Source: Aquitalea magnusonii
Lineage (GTDB): Bacteria > Pseudomonadota > Gammaproteobacteria > Burkholderiales > Chromobacteriaceae
Length of the DNA stretch: 64,000 bases
Direction: 5' to 3'
Assembly: GCF_002217795.2 (NCBI RefSeq)
Contig: NZ_AP018823.1
Span: 372,001 to 436,000 of the forward strand
Numbering within the stretch: position 1 is the first letter of the stretch; each line of letters begins with the position of its first letter. A model generated the notes under the pieces. The model was not told the DNA's origin and did no database searches. It was given only the letters and a program-made list of their open reading frames with translations. The position numbers and the translations under genes were made by a program. This document shows positions 45,304 to 54,390 of the stretch, in pieces.

Positions 45304-48002
45304 TGCTAAACCGTACTCTTACTGAACATGCTAGTGGATGCTTTTATGGCAGTGAACAGCTGGCAGTACGCTTGTGGGGTACATTGCTCCAGCCTCAACT
45401 GAGAATTGATCAGGGCAGATTGCAATTCTTGCAGGATGACTGTTATCAACAGTTGGTGAATGTTGTCGATACCCGCTACCCGCGCCGCTATCGCTTGAAC
45501 GACATTCGCAGATTAATGGACCGACTGTGTGATGCTCGTTTGTTTCTCTCTCCCGACTTGCCATGGCTAGATGTTTTATTCCATCAGTTGATGCTGCGTA
45601 ACGGCGACTTGGTGTGCTATCGCGACACTGAGGTACAAGCTTATGTCCGACTGGCTGCCGAGCTTGATCCGACCCTCTTGGTTGCTTGGCATTTAAGTGG
45701 TTGGCTACAGGAAAGCCCGCAACCAATGCAAGGGGATATATGCCGTGTGGTGTCTGCTCAAACACCATTCTTTGCACCACCACCCAATCCGGTCTTGTCT
45801 TTTGCTGAAGGCCATGTTCATTTGGGTGGTATTACTAGTGAGAGTGTTGTTTTGAGCGGCTATCTACTCAAAGAAGATAGTCAAGACAAATTAAATAGCA
45901 ACTCAACTGACCAGCTCAAGCAGCTTCTACGTTTACGCAAGCTATTGAAGCTTTTACTGGCTTACGCAAGTGAGAGAGATGTCGGTAGAGACATGTATAA
46001 CCCGAAAGCCTTAGCGGACGGGGATGACATTGTCAAAGTGCTATCTGATCTGATGGACGATCATAATGCCTTACCGGACTGGCACTTATTGGCCGCAAGC
46101 CATGCTTCTGCTCCAGTTGCATCGGCTAATTGGGTGTGTGGACAGTTTGCGCAAGCAATGTCTCGTGGCTGTACCAGCAGCTGGTTGTGGTTACTTCTTT
46201 ATATATGCTGCTTATATCGGCAGTCCGAGACATCACCACAGTATCGTATTGCCATCTTGTGTTGGATTCAAACTCTCAATGATGTACGGCGGCGGATGAT
46301 CATGGATGGTCAGGGGCTCACCCGCTTTGTGGAGCGCTACTTTCAAAATCCGCTGCGGCGAGGAGGAAGTTCCGTACTGCAAGACAATGTGAGACGTCTG
46401 CTCGTGGGTAATCGAGATGTGGCAGAGATCAAGGCTCTTCCTAGTGCTTTCTCGCCTGCCGGCGTGGCCAAGTTGTCTGAGATGATTGTTAAGCAAACCC
46501 AGTCGTTCAGTTTCAGGCCACCATACATCTTTGGTGAGCATGAAATTGATACCGTCAAGATTGAAAAACAGGATTTGCTGGCGATGGAACGCTGGCAGTT
46601 TTGCGGCCATTTTTCTAGGTCGGTAAAAAAAGTTCGTAGGGACGATCCTCGTGCTGACATGCCAGAACTCTGGAAAACAGCAGAGGAGCTGCTGACTAAT
46701 TTGACAAGGCATGCCGGCTGGAGTCGGCCAGAGTTTTTCGGTGGACATATGAATCCGCATTTTCGCTTCCAGCCCGCACGTTGGTTTCGTGGTCTGGATG
46801 TGGCGGGTGATGAAAACGATCTACGTATCGAATGGTTTGCACCCATCTTGCGCTGGTTACGACGGGGGTTTATTGCACGTCCCGATGGCGAGCAGGCTAG
46901 CAGTGGCTTTCATTTCAGTATTCATGCAGGGGAGGACTATGCGCACCCTTTATCTGGTATGCGCCATATTGACGAGACCGTACGTTTTTGTGGAATGCGA
47001 GCTGGCGATCGGCTAGGGCACGCATTGGCATTAGGTATTACCCCCGCACAATGGGTTTCAAGGCAGGGTGAAATGATTGTGCCGCTGGATGAGCATCTGG
47101 ATAACTTGGTCTGGCTTTGGCATTACTCTACTGTGCTCAGTGGTCGTTTACCGTTGGCGCAACAGGTTCAGGCGGTGATTGAAAGGCGTATTGCCCGGCT
47201 TTTCCCCTTGACACGTTGGTACGAGCCGCCAGAGATAGATATGTGTCAGAAAGAACGTTGCTTTGATTATCGGTCTATGCCCAAACCGAAAATGGTATCG
47301 CCATCTGAGCTCTTTGATGCATGGCTCTTACGTCGCAACTGTCATTTTCATTGGAAAAAACTGCATGGAGATCTGCCTAGGAGCGCGAGGGAAAAATGCG
47401 CGTTGCCTGATGCCGCTGTATTGAGTAATCAGGAAGATGTGGCTGCAAGTCTTTATCACAATCGACATCAGCATCTGGTTGCGGGTAGCAAGCTACCGTT
47501 AGTCGTTGTAAGGAGCGGCTGCGAATGGGACTGTCAGGCACTGCTTGGTCTGCCTGTCGAACGAAAGGAAATTATCGATGATATAGATTCCGCCCCAGAG
47601 TTGGACTTCATGCTTGCTCTACAGGATTATTTGCTCGACAAGTATGACCAGATGGGGCTGATTATTGAAACCAATCCGACATCAAATGTCTATATAGCCC
47701 GGTTGGAAAAACATAGCGAACATCCGATATTCCGCTGGAATCCACCAGATGAGTCGGTACTTGCTGTTGGGGCGAGTTACAATCGCTATGGCTTGCGCCG
47801 CGGTCCGGTCAAAGTTTTGGTAAATACTGATGATCCTGGAATTATGCCAACAACTTTGCGAACGGAATTTTCGCTACTACGAGAGGCTGCTACAGATTTG
47901 GGTATAGCCAGGACAGTGGCGGAAGAATGGTTGGAAAGATTAAGGCGCTATGGTATCGAGCAATTTTACCAAAACCATCTGACTGTATTTGATACGAAAT
48001 GA
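45303..48002 (+). CDS. rdrB: RADAR adenosine deaminase RdrB
   Basis: An 899-residue protein with a split adenosine-deaminase active site. The metal HxH is in AEGHVHLGG (His171, His173). The catalytic Glu and metal His are in SIHAGEDYAHP (His541, Glu544). An NPTSN block with HSEHP lies near 800, and the metal Asp is in VNTDDPG (842-846). The large insert between the first two motifs and the total length match RdrB, not housekeeping Add (about 340 residues). RdrB makes inosine from adenosine or ATP/RNA during infection and stops growth. It is coupled to rdrA and to the membrane gene. Confidence 0.92.
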   Translation: MLNRTLTEHASGCFYGSEQLAVRLWGTLLQPQLRIDQGRLQFLQDDCYQQLVNVVDTRYPRRYRLNDIRRLMDRLCDARLFLSPDLPWLDVLFHQLMLRNGDLVCYRDTEVQAYVRLAAELDPTLLVAWHLSGWLQESPQPMQGDICRVVSAQTPFFAPPPNPVLSFAEGHVHLGGITSESVVLSGYLLKEDSQDKLNSNSTDQLKQLLRLRKLLKLLLAYASERDVGRDMYNPKALADGDDIVKVLSDLMDDHNALPDWHLLAASHASAPVASANWVCGQFAQAMSRGCTSSWLWLLLYICCLYRQSETSPQYRIAILCWIQTLNDVRRRMIMDGQGLTRFVERYFQNPLRRGGSSVLQDNVRRLLVGNRDVAEIKALPSAFSPAGVAKLSEMIVKQTQSFSFRPPYIFGEHEIDTVKIEKQDLLAMERWQFCGHFSRSVKKVRRDDPRADMPELWKTAEELLTNLTRHAGWSRPEFFGGHMNPHFRFQPARWFRGLDVAGDENDLRIEWFAPILRWLRRGFIARPDGEQASSGFHFSIHAGEDYAHPLSGMRHIDETVRFCGMRAGDRLGHALALGITPAQWVSRQGEMIVPLDEHLDNLVWLWHYSTVLSGRLPLAQQVQAVIERRIARLFPLTRWYEPPEIDMCQKERCFDYRSMPKPKMVSPSELFDAWLLRRNCHFHWKKLHGDLPRSAREKCALPDAAVLSNQEDVAASLYHNRHQHLVAGSKLPLVVVRSGCEWDCQALLGLPVERKEIIDDIDSAPELDFMLALQDYLLDKYDQMGLIIETNPTSNVYIARLEKHSEHPIFRWNPPDESVLAVGASYNRYGLRRGPVKVLVNTDDPGIMPTTLRTEFSLLREAATDLGIARTVAEEWLERLRRYGIEQFYQNHLTVFDTK

Positions 48003-48742
48003 GAAAGATGAATATGCAGGATAAATTGAATAAAATAAATACAGATAAAAAAAATCTATTTGACGAAGATTCAATTTCCAATATTGATGATTTGACAAAA
48101 TTAATGCATAAGACTGAAAAATCGTTGGAGAAAAAGGCTGGGGAAACTAGGGTGATGCGTTATATATTTCGCAGAATTCCATTGTATGCTAGTGCAGGCT
48201 TAATTTTCTTTGCATTGTGTTTGCTGACTTCATTTTCTAATGAAATTGGAATGGAGTCTGTAAGTGAGTGGATTTTGGATGTGAAGGATTTTATTGTTAC
48301 ACAGTTTTTTAGTTTTTGTGGATTGTTATTTCTTCGCTTTGTTTTGATGATTCTTAATGGTAAAAGCAAATGGTGCGAGGAGTTTTTTTCACTCCTACTT
48401 GGATTGTCGATTTTGATTACATTTAAGTGTTTGCTGGTCTATGAGCATTCTATTATTGCCGGCTTGGTTTTATATGGTACGGTGACGTTGTTGGCCACTG
48501 TGATAGATAGAACTCTGGGCTATACCAGAAGCAATGAAAGATATCTATTGTTCAGCAACCGAGCAAAAAATATGGCCATTATGTATAAATCTTTTAGTAA
48601 GATGGGCGTGACTCTTCGGGAGGAACACATTCGAGAGTGCGGAAAATTTTTTGAAGAGTTACAACTAACCAAGTACAACGACACTGTTGGGGATTCCTTT
48701 TATCTTCTTGGTCAGTTGGAAAAACGGTTGGGAAAAGCATGA
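47999..48742 (+). CDS. RADAR-associated membrane protein
   Basis: A 247-residue protein with a charged coiled N-terminus (about 1-58) and four hydrophobic helices (about 60-79, 102-125, 130-150, 153-172). A cytoplasmic C-terminal part follows (RYLLFSNRAKNMAIMYKSFS). Its start overlaps the rdrB stop (ATGA), so it is the third gene of the operon. Many RADAR loci have an accessory membrane protein with either a SLATT domain or a Csx27-like fold. This one fits that role, but I cannot tell which family. AT-rich, unlike the backbone. Confidence 0.75.
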   Translation: MRKMNMQDKLNKINTDKKNLFDEDSISNIDDLTKLMHKTEKSLEKKAGETRVMRYIFRRIPLYASAGLIFFALCLLTSFSNEIGMESVSEWILDVKDFIVTQFFSFCGLLFLRFVLMILNGKSKWCEEFFSLLLGLSILITFKCLLVYEHSIIAGLVLYGTVTLLATVIDRTLGYTRSNERYLLFSNRAKNMAIMYKSFSKMGVTLREEHIRECGKFFEELQLTKYNDTVGDSFYLLGQLEKRLGKA

Positions 48743-48812
48743 TAATATTGGAACTCTTGAAATTCGATTTAAGAGTTTGATGTAAAAGCACAGATGTATG
48801 CTCTTTCTCGCT

Positions 48813-49975
48813 CTCAGTGGACACTAGCGTAAGATGGTGTATGCCGCCTTAAGTCCATAGTGTCTGCTATGAACTGAGTGGCAAGCACGAATAGTCAAGA
48901 TAGACCGGGCATCGAGCATGATGCCCGGTCTTGAGAGAGAACAATTTCCTAAGAAACATTACCTTATCCCGCTCACTGATCCGCCAAGACCAGTTGTCGT
49001 GCCCCCCGCCGCCAAGCGGAGAACACGGCACATCACTGCAATGGGCCGCCAAGCCCTTCCCCCGTAGGGGTGCACACATTTTTCCACCGCTGGCAGTTTT
49101 CGAGTACCGGTTGCCCGGTTCACGCCTCCCTTGACTGATTAGGTCTCGAGATTTGCTCAAACTCTACTCTCCGCCGCTCCCTCTCTTGTACCGTTCCGAG
49201 TGCCAGCCCGGTCAAATGGCCGTCAGAGATTCCCACGTTAGCTGATTGTGTCGAAACCACGATTTAGGAATACGTCATTTCAGAGTGAAGGCATCGCATA
49301 CGCTTACCCGGTTGCCCGGTTTCTGTCGCGCGATGTTCCATAGCCGCAACTTACCCGCCATCACTCGTCATCAATGAATCACCCCATACAGGGCGTACCC
49401 AAGGTTTCTTACTGCGATAAAGGGGACTCTCACCCCTATTTACATGCTTAAGCTATCCAGCGACCCTTCCATTACGAAGGTGCCATGTACCCAGGACAGA
49501 AGTTGATATCTTCTGCTTATTTTTACCCCGGTACACCTACGCCATTTCTGACGCATCAGCAGCCTACACGCGCAGTCTTTGTCACGCCGTTCATTTCCAA
49601 ACGTCCCAAAGCCCGGATTTTCACCGGTTCACATATCAGCAGGGTTGGTCTGCGTTACCGCAGCTCCCGTTTCCGTGTCGCCCAACCTCGAAGGAGGATC
49701 GGGTCGAACATGGCATGTCTGCCACTAGCGCCCGTTTCAGCCGCACCAGCCAGCGTTACCCGGCATGCAGCTAAGGCGGTGTACGAAAAGTTGGCAGCTT
49801 TTCGCGTGTCTTTCGACATGTGTGTGTTTGCAGGTTGGCGTCCTGCGTTTTGCCTCCTCATCAGCATAAAGGGGCAAAACGCAGAACACCGTGCATGCGA
49901 GCCGACCAGACTCTCACCTGGCTGCCTGCCCTGAAAACACATCGTTCCTGATGGTGTATAGCGAAATGCTCTGAA
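48813..49975 (-). ncRNA. Candidate large structured RNA, about 1.1 kb
   Basis: About 1.2 kb with no credible gene, yet far from random. Read on the minus strand it is rich in RNA-like hairpins with purine loops: CCAG-GTGAGAGT-CTGG, CCGG-TGAAAAT-CCGG and GGGG-TGAGAGT-CCCC (near 49429), and CTGCGTTTTGCC / GGCAAAACGCAG (49842-49882). There are also CGAAAAG / CTTTTCG (49784-49804) and a 12-bp stem AGACCGGGCATC / GATGCCCGGTCT (48902-48931). A further hairpin CTCAGT-GACACTA / TAGTGTC-ACTGAG spans 48813-48878. Loops of GNRA or GTGAGAGT type are seen in large ribozymes. I could not find group II domain V. Ends are approximate. Confidence 0.5.
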
Positions 49976-50061
49976 AATCTTGGAACATCATTACGTGCAA
50001 GTCGCAGCTACCGAATCACATTGCAAGGACGTACTTTTTCTTCGCTATACAGAGCATCACC
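49953..50061. repeat. Crossed inverted repeats between RNA block and unknown gene
   Basis: On the left, GGTG-TATAGCGAA-ATGCTCTG spans 49953-49973. On the right, TTCGCTATA-CAGAGCAT-CACC spans 50041-50061. The 9-base and 8-base modules are each perfectly complementary to their partner, but their order makes the pairings cross, as in a pseudoknot. Between them TACGTGCAA and TTGC-AAGG-ACGTA can also pair. TATACA (50046-50051) may serve as a -10 for the gene at 50082. Confidence 0.7.
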
Positions 50062-50081
50062 AACTGAATGAGAAAACCTGT

Positions 50082-50711
50082 ATGTCTGCTTCAACACCCA
50101 TCGCTCGCAACAAAACCGCAGCACTGGTCCGCATCGTGGACAGTGTTCCGAAAGGCTATCACCGCTACATGTATGGCACGGTTGCCCCGAGCAAAGCAGA
50201 AGCCTTGGCGAGGAAATTTCATGCTTTGTACGGGATTGGCTGCTCGTCAGCTCAGCGACTGACGCGTAAGGGGAAAGGGCTGGCCAATGCCGTGTTGGTC
50301 ATGTACTGGCCTTTGGCTGCAGAAAAAGTGGAGTGGCTACTGCTGGCAACAGATGGGGAAGGCCTCGAGCAGGAAACCTTGCGGGATGTCGGAAATAAGC
50401 CGCACTTCAAATGGCTTGGGTATGAACTGGTACGCCAACCCAGCCGAGGCAGGGCTGTGTGGACATGGCGACGGTCAAAACAGGAAATGGAAGAACTGCA
50501 TGCCCTGATTGCTATGCAGGCGAACCGGAAAAACACAGCCGCGATAACGGAAACGCTGGAGCGCATCGCCAGACAGCCTGGTTTCCATGGCGTACGAGCC
50601 CAGTCATGGGCGCTATGTCAGGCTGCGCTACAGCGTAGATATGATGGCCCGCTGCCGCATCTGTTCTTTGTGCAAAAGATAAGTCATGGGGAGCGGCTTA
50701 TAGTGGGATAG
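50082..50711 (+). CDS. Uncharacterised basic protein beside the structured RNA
   Basis: A 209-residue protein that I do not recognise. The ATG at 50082 (MSASTPIARNKTAALVRIVD) is preferred; a start at 49980 would place 34 codons through the inverted repeats. It is rich in Lys, Arg and aromatic residues (VPKGYHRYMYGTV, KVEWLLLATDGEGLE, RAVWTWRRSKQEM), with a C-terminal helical part. There is no signal peptide, membrane helix or nuclease motif that I can name. It is divergent from the structured RNA block and lies inside the defence island. An RNA-binding or RNA-dependent effector role is only a guess. Confidence 0.7.
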   Translation: MSASTPIARNKTAALVRIVDSVPKGYHRYMYGTVAPSKAEALARKFHALYGIGCSSAQRLTRKGKGLANAVLVMYWPLAAEKVEWLLLATDGEGLEQETLRDVGNKPHFKWLGYELVRQPSRGRAVWTWRRSKQEMEELHALIAMQANRKNTAAITETLERIARQPGFHGVRAQSWALCQAALQRRYDGPLPHLFFVQKISHGERLIVG

Positions 50712-50897
50712 CCTGAAAAGCTGACGTTTTATAGGATGGTCCATATAATCAGAATATAGTACTCATTGACTTGATGGTGGTAGTCATACTGCTATCCGTA
50801 CAAGATTGAATTCCAAGTTGCAGGTTTACTCCCTAGATTTTCATGGAAAACAATGAACATTTTCGTGGTGATTTTTGAATTGCAATTGATCTATATT

Positions 50898-52055
50898 TTA
50901 GCTATTGCACAGTGCGCGAATTTCATTTTCTGTTACGCCTTTTAGAATGTCGCGAGCAATTCTAAGAGTCATAATGTCTTCCTTGTTTAATTTTACTTTC
51001 TTGCCATGTACAATTTTATTACGTAAATCGTATAGGCTTAGAATGTTATGATATACGCGGTCCCTCTCGGTTTTGTTTTTTGCCGAGTAGGCGCATCTGC
51101 TTGCTAGAATTCTCTTGATTGAGGTGGCGTTGTTTTCATTATCTTCTGGGCGTGTGAACAGTGTTTCTAGTGCAATTGACGTTTGAATTATGCCGAAAGA
51201 ATTTAAGTTGCTATTGGCTTCGATTTGCCATTTTATTGAATTATTGATTTGAGTTGCATGAGTTTCATTTATGCTAAAGTATTTTGTTAGCAATAATTCA
51301 TTTTCTTTATTTATTGATGAATTATTTAAGTTTAAATTGTGATGGAAGTGGAATAGGTGTGCTGGTTGAATTAAATTCGCAATAATTCTATTGCAGGTGA
51401 TATTTTGTATTGTATATTCGTCATTTCTTTTTTCGAACATGTATCGCAAATTACTAAAATTTGCTCTTAGAATTCCTAGCATTCTCAGTATGTATATGCA
51501 AGTCCCGATGTAATCCTCTACTTCCGAAAAGTCATAACCTCCTATCGCCCCTGTGTAGATAAATGAAATGTTTGATGTGTCTTCTCCGTTCGTGTCTTTG
51601 CTTGGGTGGAATTCAATATTGTTTGAAATTTTTACTGTATTTTTAAATGCAATATTTTTTGCAGTGCAAATCGGAACGGTGATTTTATATTTATTGGGAT
51701 AGCTGGTAATTCTTGAGTGCAATGCCTTTGCTAGTGAAATAATTTCAATTTCAGATAATTTTCTTTTGTTGCTATCTTCGGTGTTGGTTAGTTCTGACTT
51801 TATATCGTCTGTTATTAAGTGATGAATTTCATCCTCTATAACTCTTCTCTTGTGTTCTGGTAATAAATCGCCGGAAATGAATGTTGATAGTATGGCTACA
51901 TCCTCATTTTTTGGGATTAGGATGTTTTTGTTTTTTCTAAAATAAACATCGCAGTTTGAAAGTGTGCGATTGCATATGAATATTAATTTTTCAGAGCTGT
52001 TTTTGTTCATTTTTAAGCCATCTAAGCGAATATTTGTATGGTAAATGATATTCAT
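50898..52055 (-). CDS. HEPN-domain protein (ApeA-like C-terminus)
   Basis: A 385-residue, very AT-rich gene. The C-terminal third has the shape of a HEPN domain: IQTSIALETLFTRPEDN, then LYDLRNKIVHGKK, where RNKIVH is the R-x4-H RNase motif. The N-terminal 250 residues resemble no family I know. HEPN proteins of this sort (ApeA/RloC/Swt1-like groups) often cut RNA in abortive phage defence. Start is uncertain: ATG 52055 or 52010 (MNKNSSEKLI), neither with a strong ribosome site. It stands alone in the defence island between the integrase and the unknown gene. Confidence 0.75.
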   Translation of the reverse strand: MNIIYHTNIRLDGLKMNKNSSEKLIFICNRTLSNCDVYFRKNKNILIPKNEDVAILSTFISGDLLPEHKRRVIEDEIHHLITDDIKSELTNTEDSNKRKLSEIEIISLAKALHSRITSYPNKYKITVPICTAKNIAFKNTVKISNNIEFHPSKDTNGEDTSNISFIYTGAIGGYDFSEVEDYIGTCIYILRMLGILRANFSNLRYMFEKRNDEYTIQNITCNRIIANLIQPAHLFHFHHNLNLNNSSINKENELLLTKYFSINETHATQINNSIKWQIEANSNLNSFGIIQTSIALETLFTRPEDNENNATSIKRILASRCAYSAKNKTERDRVYHNILSLYDLRNKIVHGKKVKLNKEDIMTLRIARDILKGVTENEIRALCNS

Positions 52056-52208
52056 CAGGAATGTTCATCATATCATTTCCAAGAGAAGAAATAGATGTTA
52101 GTAGGTCAGTCGAATTTCGTTCTTGGCAGACATCTAGCATCCGTTCGTTGTTAGGTCAGGCTAGGGCACTTGATGTATGGGAAAAGCAGTATCTTCACTG
52201 GTTCATCT

Positions 52209-53960
52209 CTACGGCTTGTCCGCCCGAATGAACTCCACCTCCGGGAAGGTGATGCGCGACAGGATTTCCAGCTTCTTGTCGACCGGCAGTTCACCCCGGT
52301 ATTTCTTCACCACTGCTGACGCTTCCTGATTCACCTGCCCGTTCTGAATGGTCTCAATGCTGGTGATATTGCTGGCATGGCCGGTGATGGTTTCCGCGCT
52401 CACCACGCCCAGCACCATCGCCCGGTGCAGGAAGGTGGAGCGGAAAGCATGCATGCCGACAATGCGGGCATTCGGGGTTTCGTCGCGCAGGCCGATTTCC
52501 TGCAGGAATTCGGTGAACCACTTCATTGCCTTGGGCGAGGCACGGCCAGCGGCGGTCGGGAAGGCTTGGAACAGCAAAGTGTCGCCACGTTTCTTGGCTG
52601 CTGCCACATAGTCGAGGAAACCCAGCTCAATCAGTTTGGGATGGATGGGCAGCTTGCGCTTCGAGCCGCCCGTTTTCACTGACTTGTCGATGCGGGCATC
52701 GCCTTCGGATTCGTCGGTAATGTCCATATACCAGGTACCAGTCTGGGCATCCTGCGTGATATCGACTTGTGGATTCAGTTGGCACAGCTCATTGACCCGT
52801 GCGCCGGTGAACAGGCCCAGATGGGGTAGCCAGTATTTATGTGCCATGGCTGGCCGTCGGGCAAAGCGTGCCATTTCCGGGCCTTCAAACAGGCGCTTCA
52901 GCTCAGAGGACTCAAAAGCGCGTTGCCCGCCTTCGGGGTCACGGCGAGAGCCGAGGTATTGCACGCCTTCGGTGGTGAGTGTCATCGGCCAGCCATGGTC
53001 CTGCCACTTACGGCGGCAGTATTTGATAAATGGGGTCATGACTGCAAGGTAGGTGCCGTCGAAGGTCCCTTTGCTCATCTCGCCGCGTTGCTGTTTGGCC
53101 AGTTCCAGTGGGCGCAGTTTTTCCTGACGGCAGATGTCTTTCCAGCGTGGGGGCAGGGTTTGCACCGCTTCGAAGTAGGCCTCAAGGTCGGTTTGCTTGA
53201 GCAGGCCGATGGGCTTGTCACCGATGATATCCACCAGCAGCGGCATCACCGCCGTGACCTTGCGCAGCATCGCCACCTTGTCCAGCTTCTGATAGTAGGC
53301 CAGATAGCTTTGGGTCACCTCCGACAGCATCGGCGTTTCCAGCCGCTGAGCCATGACTGGCGTCGGCACTTCCTTGCCGTCATAGCGACTGAGCAGCTTT
53401 TCGTTGGTGCGGATGGCCATGCGGCCATAGGCCAGTGCCAAGCGGCGCATTTCCGGCTCGGTGGCTTTGAGCTGGTAGCGGTACAGCCGCAGGAATTGTT
53501 CCAGTGGGCCACGCAGTAGCTCGTAGTCACCAATGGCTACTGCACCCTTGAGAATGCGATTGGCCTCGGTGTAGCCGGTCTGGTATTCCTCAATTTCGTC
53601 CAGCGTGTAGTGGCCGTTTTCGCGGCGTGCTTCATCCCCAGCCAGGCTGGCCGACTCTGCATGCAGGCAGATGGCGTCGATGGCTTCGGGGGTGAGTGCG
53701 TCGATGTGAGTGATGGCGGCGAGTTGCGTACGTGCGTAACGCTCCGCCTGCCGCTGTCGTTTTTCCTCCCACTCAGAGGTCAGACGGGCTTCTTCGGCGC
53801 GATGGCGCGCGACAGCAGTGCGGTAGTCTTTGGTGCGTAGCGAAAACGTGATTTCTTTTTTGCCGGGATAGCAAACAAGAATGTCAGTCGGGATGCGACG
53901 ACGAAGATAGTAGGTGCCGGATTGGGGGTGGCGTTGCAGGCCGGTAGGTAACATTGGCAT
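52209..53960 (-). CDS. int: Island tyrosine recombinase (integrase)
   Basis: A 583-residue integrase with the full catalytic set: Arg388 in TGARVNEL, the beta-hairpin lysine in GGSKRKLPIH, His504 and Arg507 in HAFRSTFLH, His528 in TGHAS, and the nucleophile Tyr554 in VKKYRG. The N-terminus (MPMLPTGLQRHPQSGTYYLRRRIP) is the short DNA-contact domain common in large integrases of this class. It lies next to the intact tRNA-Ser and between the two arm-type repeats of that end. It should catalyse insertion and excision of the 11.9-kb island. No excisionase gene was seen. Confidence 0.95.
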   Translation of the reverse strand: MPMLPTGLQRHPQSGTYYLRRRIPTDILVCYPGKKEITFSLRTKDYRTAVARHRAEEARLTSEWEEKRQRQAERYARTQLAAITHIDALTPEAIDAICLHAESASLAGDEARRENGHYTLDEIEEYQTGYTEANRILKGAVAIGDYELLRGPLEQFLRLYRYQLKATEPEMRRLALAYGRMAIRTNEKLLSRYDGKEVPTPVMAQRLETPMLSEVTQSYLAYYQKLDKVAMLRKVTAVMPLLVDIIGDKPIGLLKQTDLEAYFEAVQTLPPRWKDICRQEKLRPLELAKQQRGEMSKGTFDGTYLAVMTPFIKYCRRKWQDHGWPMTLTTEGVQYLGSRRDPEGGQRAFESSELKRLFEGPEMARFARRPAMAHKYWLPHLGLFTGARVNELCQLNPQVDITQDAQTGTWYMDITDESEGDARIDKSVKTGGSKRKLPIHPKLIELGFLDYVAAAKKRGDTLLFQAFPTAAGRASPKAMKWFTEFLQEIGLRDETPNARIVGMHAFRSTFLHRAMVLGVVSAETITGHASNITSIETIQNGQVNQEASAVVKKYRGELPVDKKLEILSRITFPEVEFIRADKP

Positions 53961-54024
53961 GGTTCATGTAGTTCCGATCCAGAGTATAGGGAACCAGGAA
54001 GAAAACTGAACTCATTACCGCCAA

Positions 54025-54046
54025 TGTGTAGGAGTGTTGTGTAGAA
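54025..54046. promoter_or_regulatory. Arm-type recombinase sites, integrase end
   Basis: TGTGTAGGA (54025-54033) and TGTGTAGAA (54038-54046) are direct repeats upstream of int. Both nonamers recur at the other island end (42297-42330). Confidence 0.65.
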
Positions 54047-54105
54047 CTCAGGGGCAAAAAAGCCTTGCAGAACCTGAATTTACTGTAAAAACAACACTTT
54101 AGATG

Positions 54106-54199
<94 letters not shown>

Positions 54200-54214
54200 G
54201 ACTCAGAGATGCGC

Positions 54215-54243
54215 AGTTTATTGGTGGAGGTGCTTCCTGTCAA
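54215..54243 (-). promoter_or_regulatory. Promoter of tRNA-Ser
   Basis: On the minus strand TTGACA (54243-54238), a 17-base spacer, then TAAACT (54220-54215), about 16 bases before the tRNA. Confidence 0.85.
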
Positions 54244-54390
54244 TAGTATCTGCATGAAAGGGCTGTGCCGGTGGCGGGTAGTGGCCCCGGCGGATGCCGC
54301 TCGGACCTCTTGGTGGTGGGCTTGCAGTGGGCTTGCTACACTCAGCGGCTTATCAGGCAGCTGCCGAGAAAGCAGGCTGCAGCACAGGGG

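Noticed and set aside
48867..49942. Small proteins in the structured region (48867-49160 and 49655-49942 minus, 49485-49934 plus)
   Set aside because: No ribosome sites, odd composition, and frames that run through perfect hairpins.
48813..49975. A normal group II intron
   Set aside because: Hairpins with GTGAGAGT loops recall such ribozymes, but no domain V, no clear GUGYG/AY ends and no reverse transcriptase were found. A truncated intron remains possible and is noted as an alternative.
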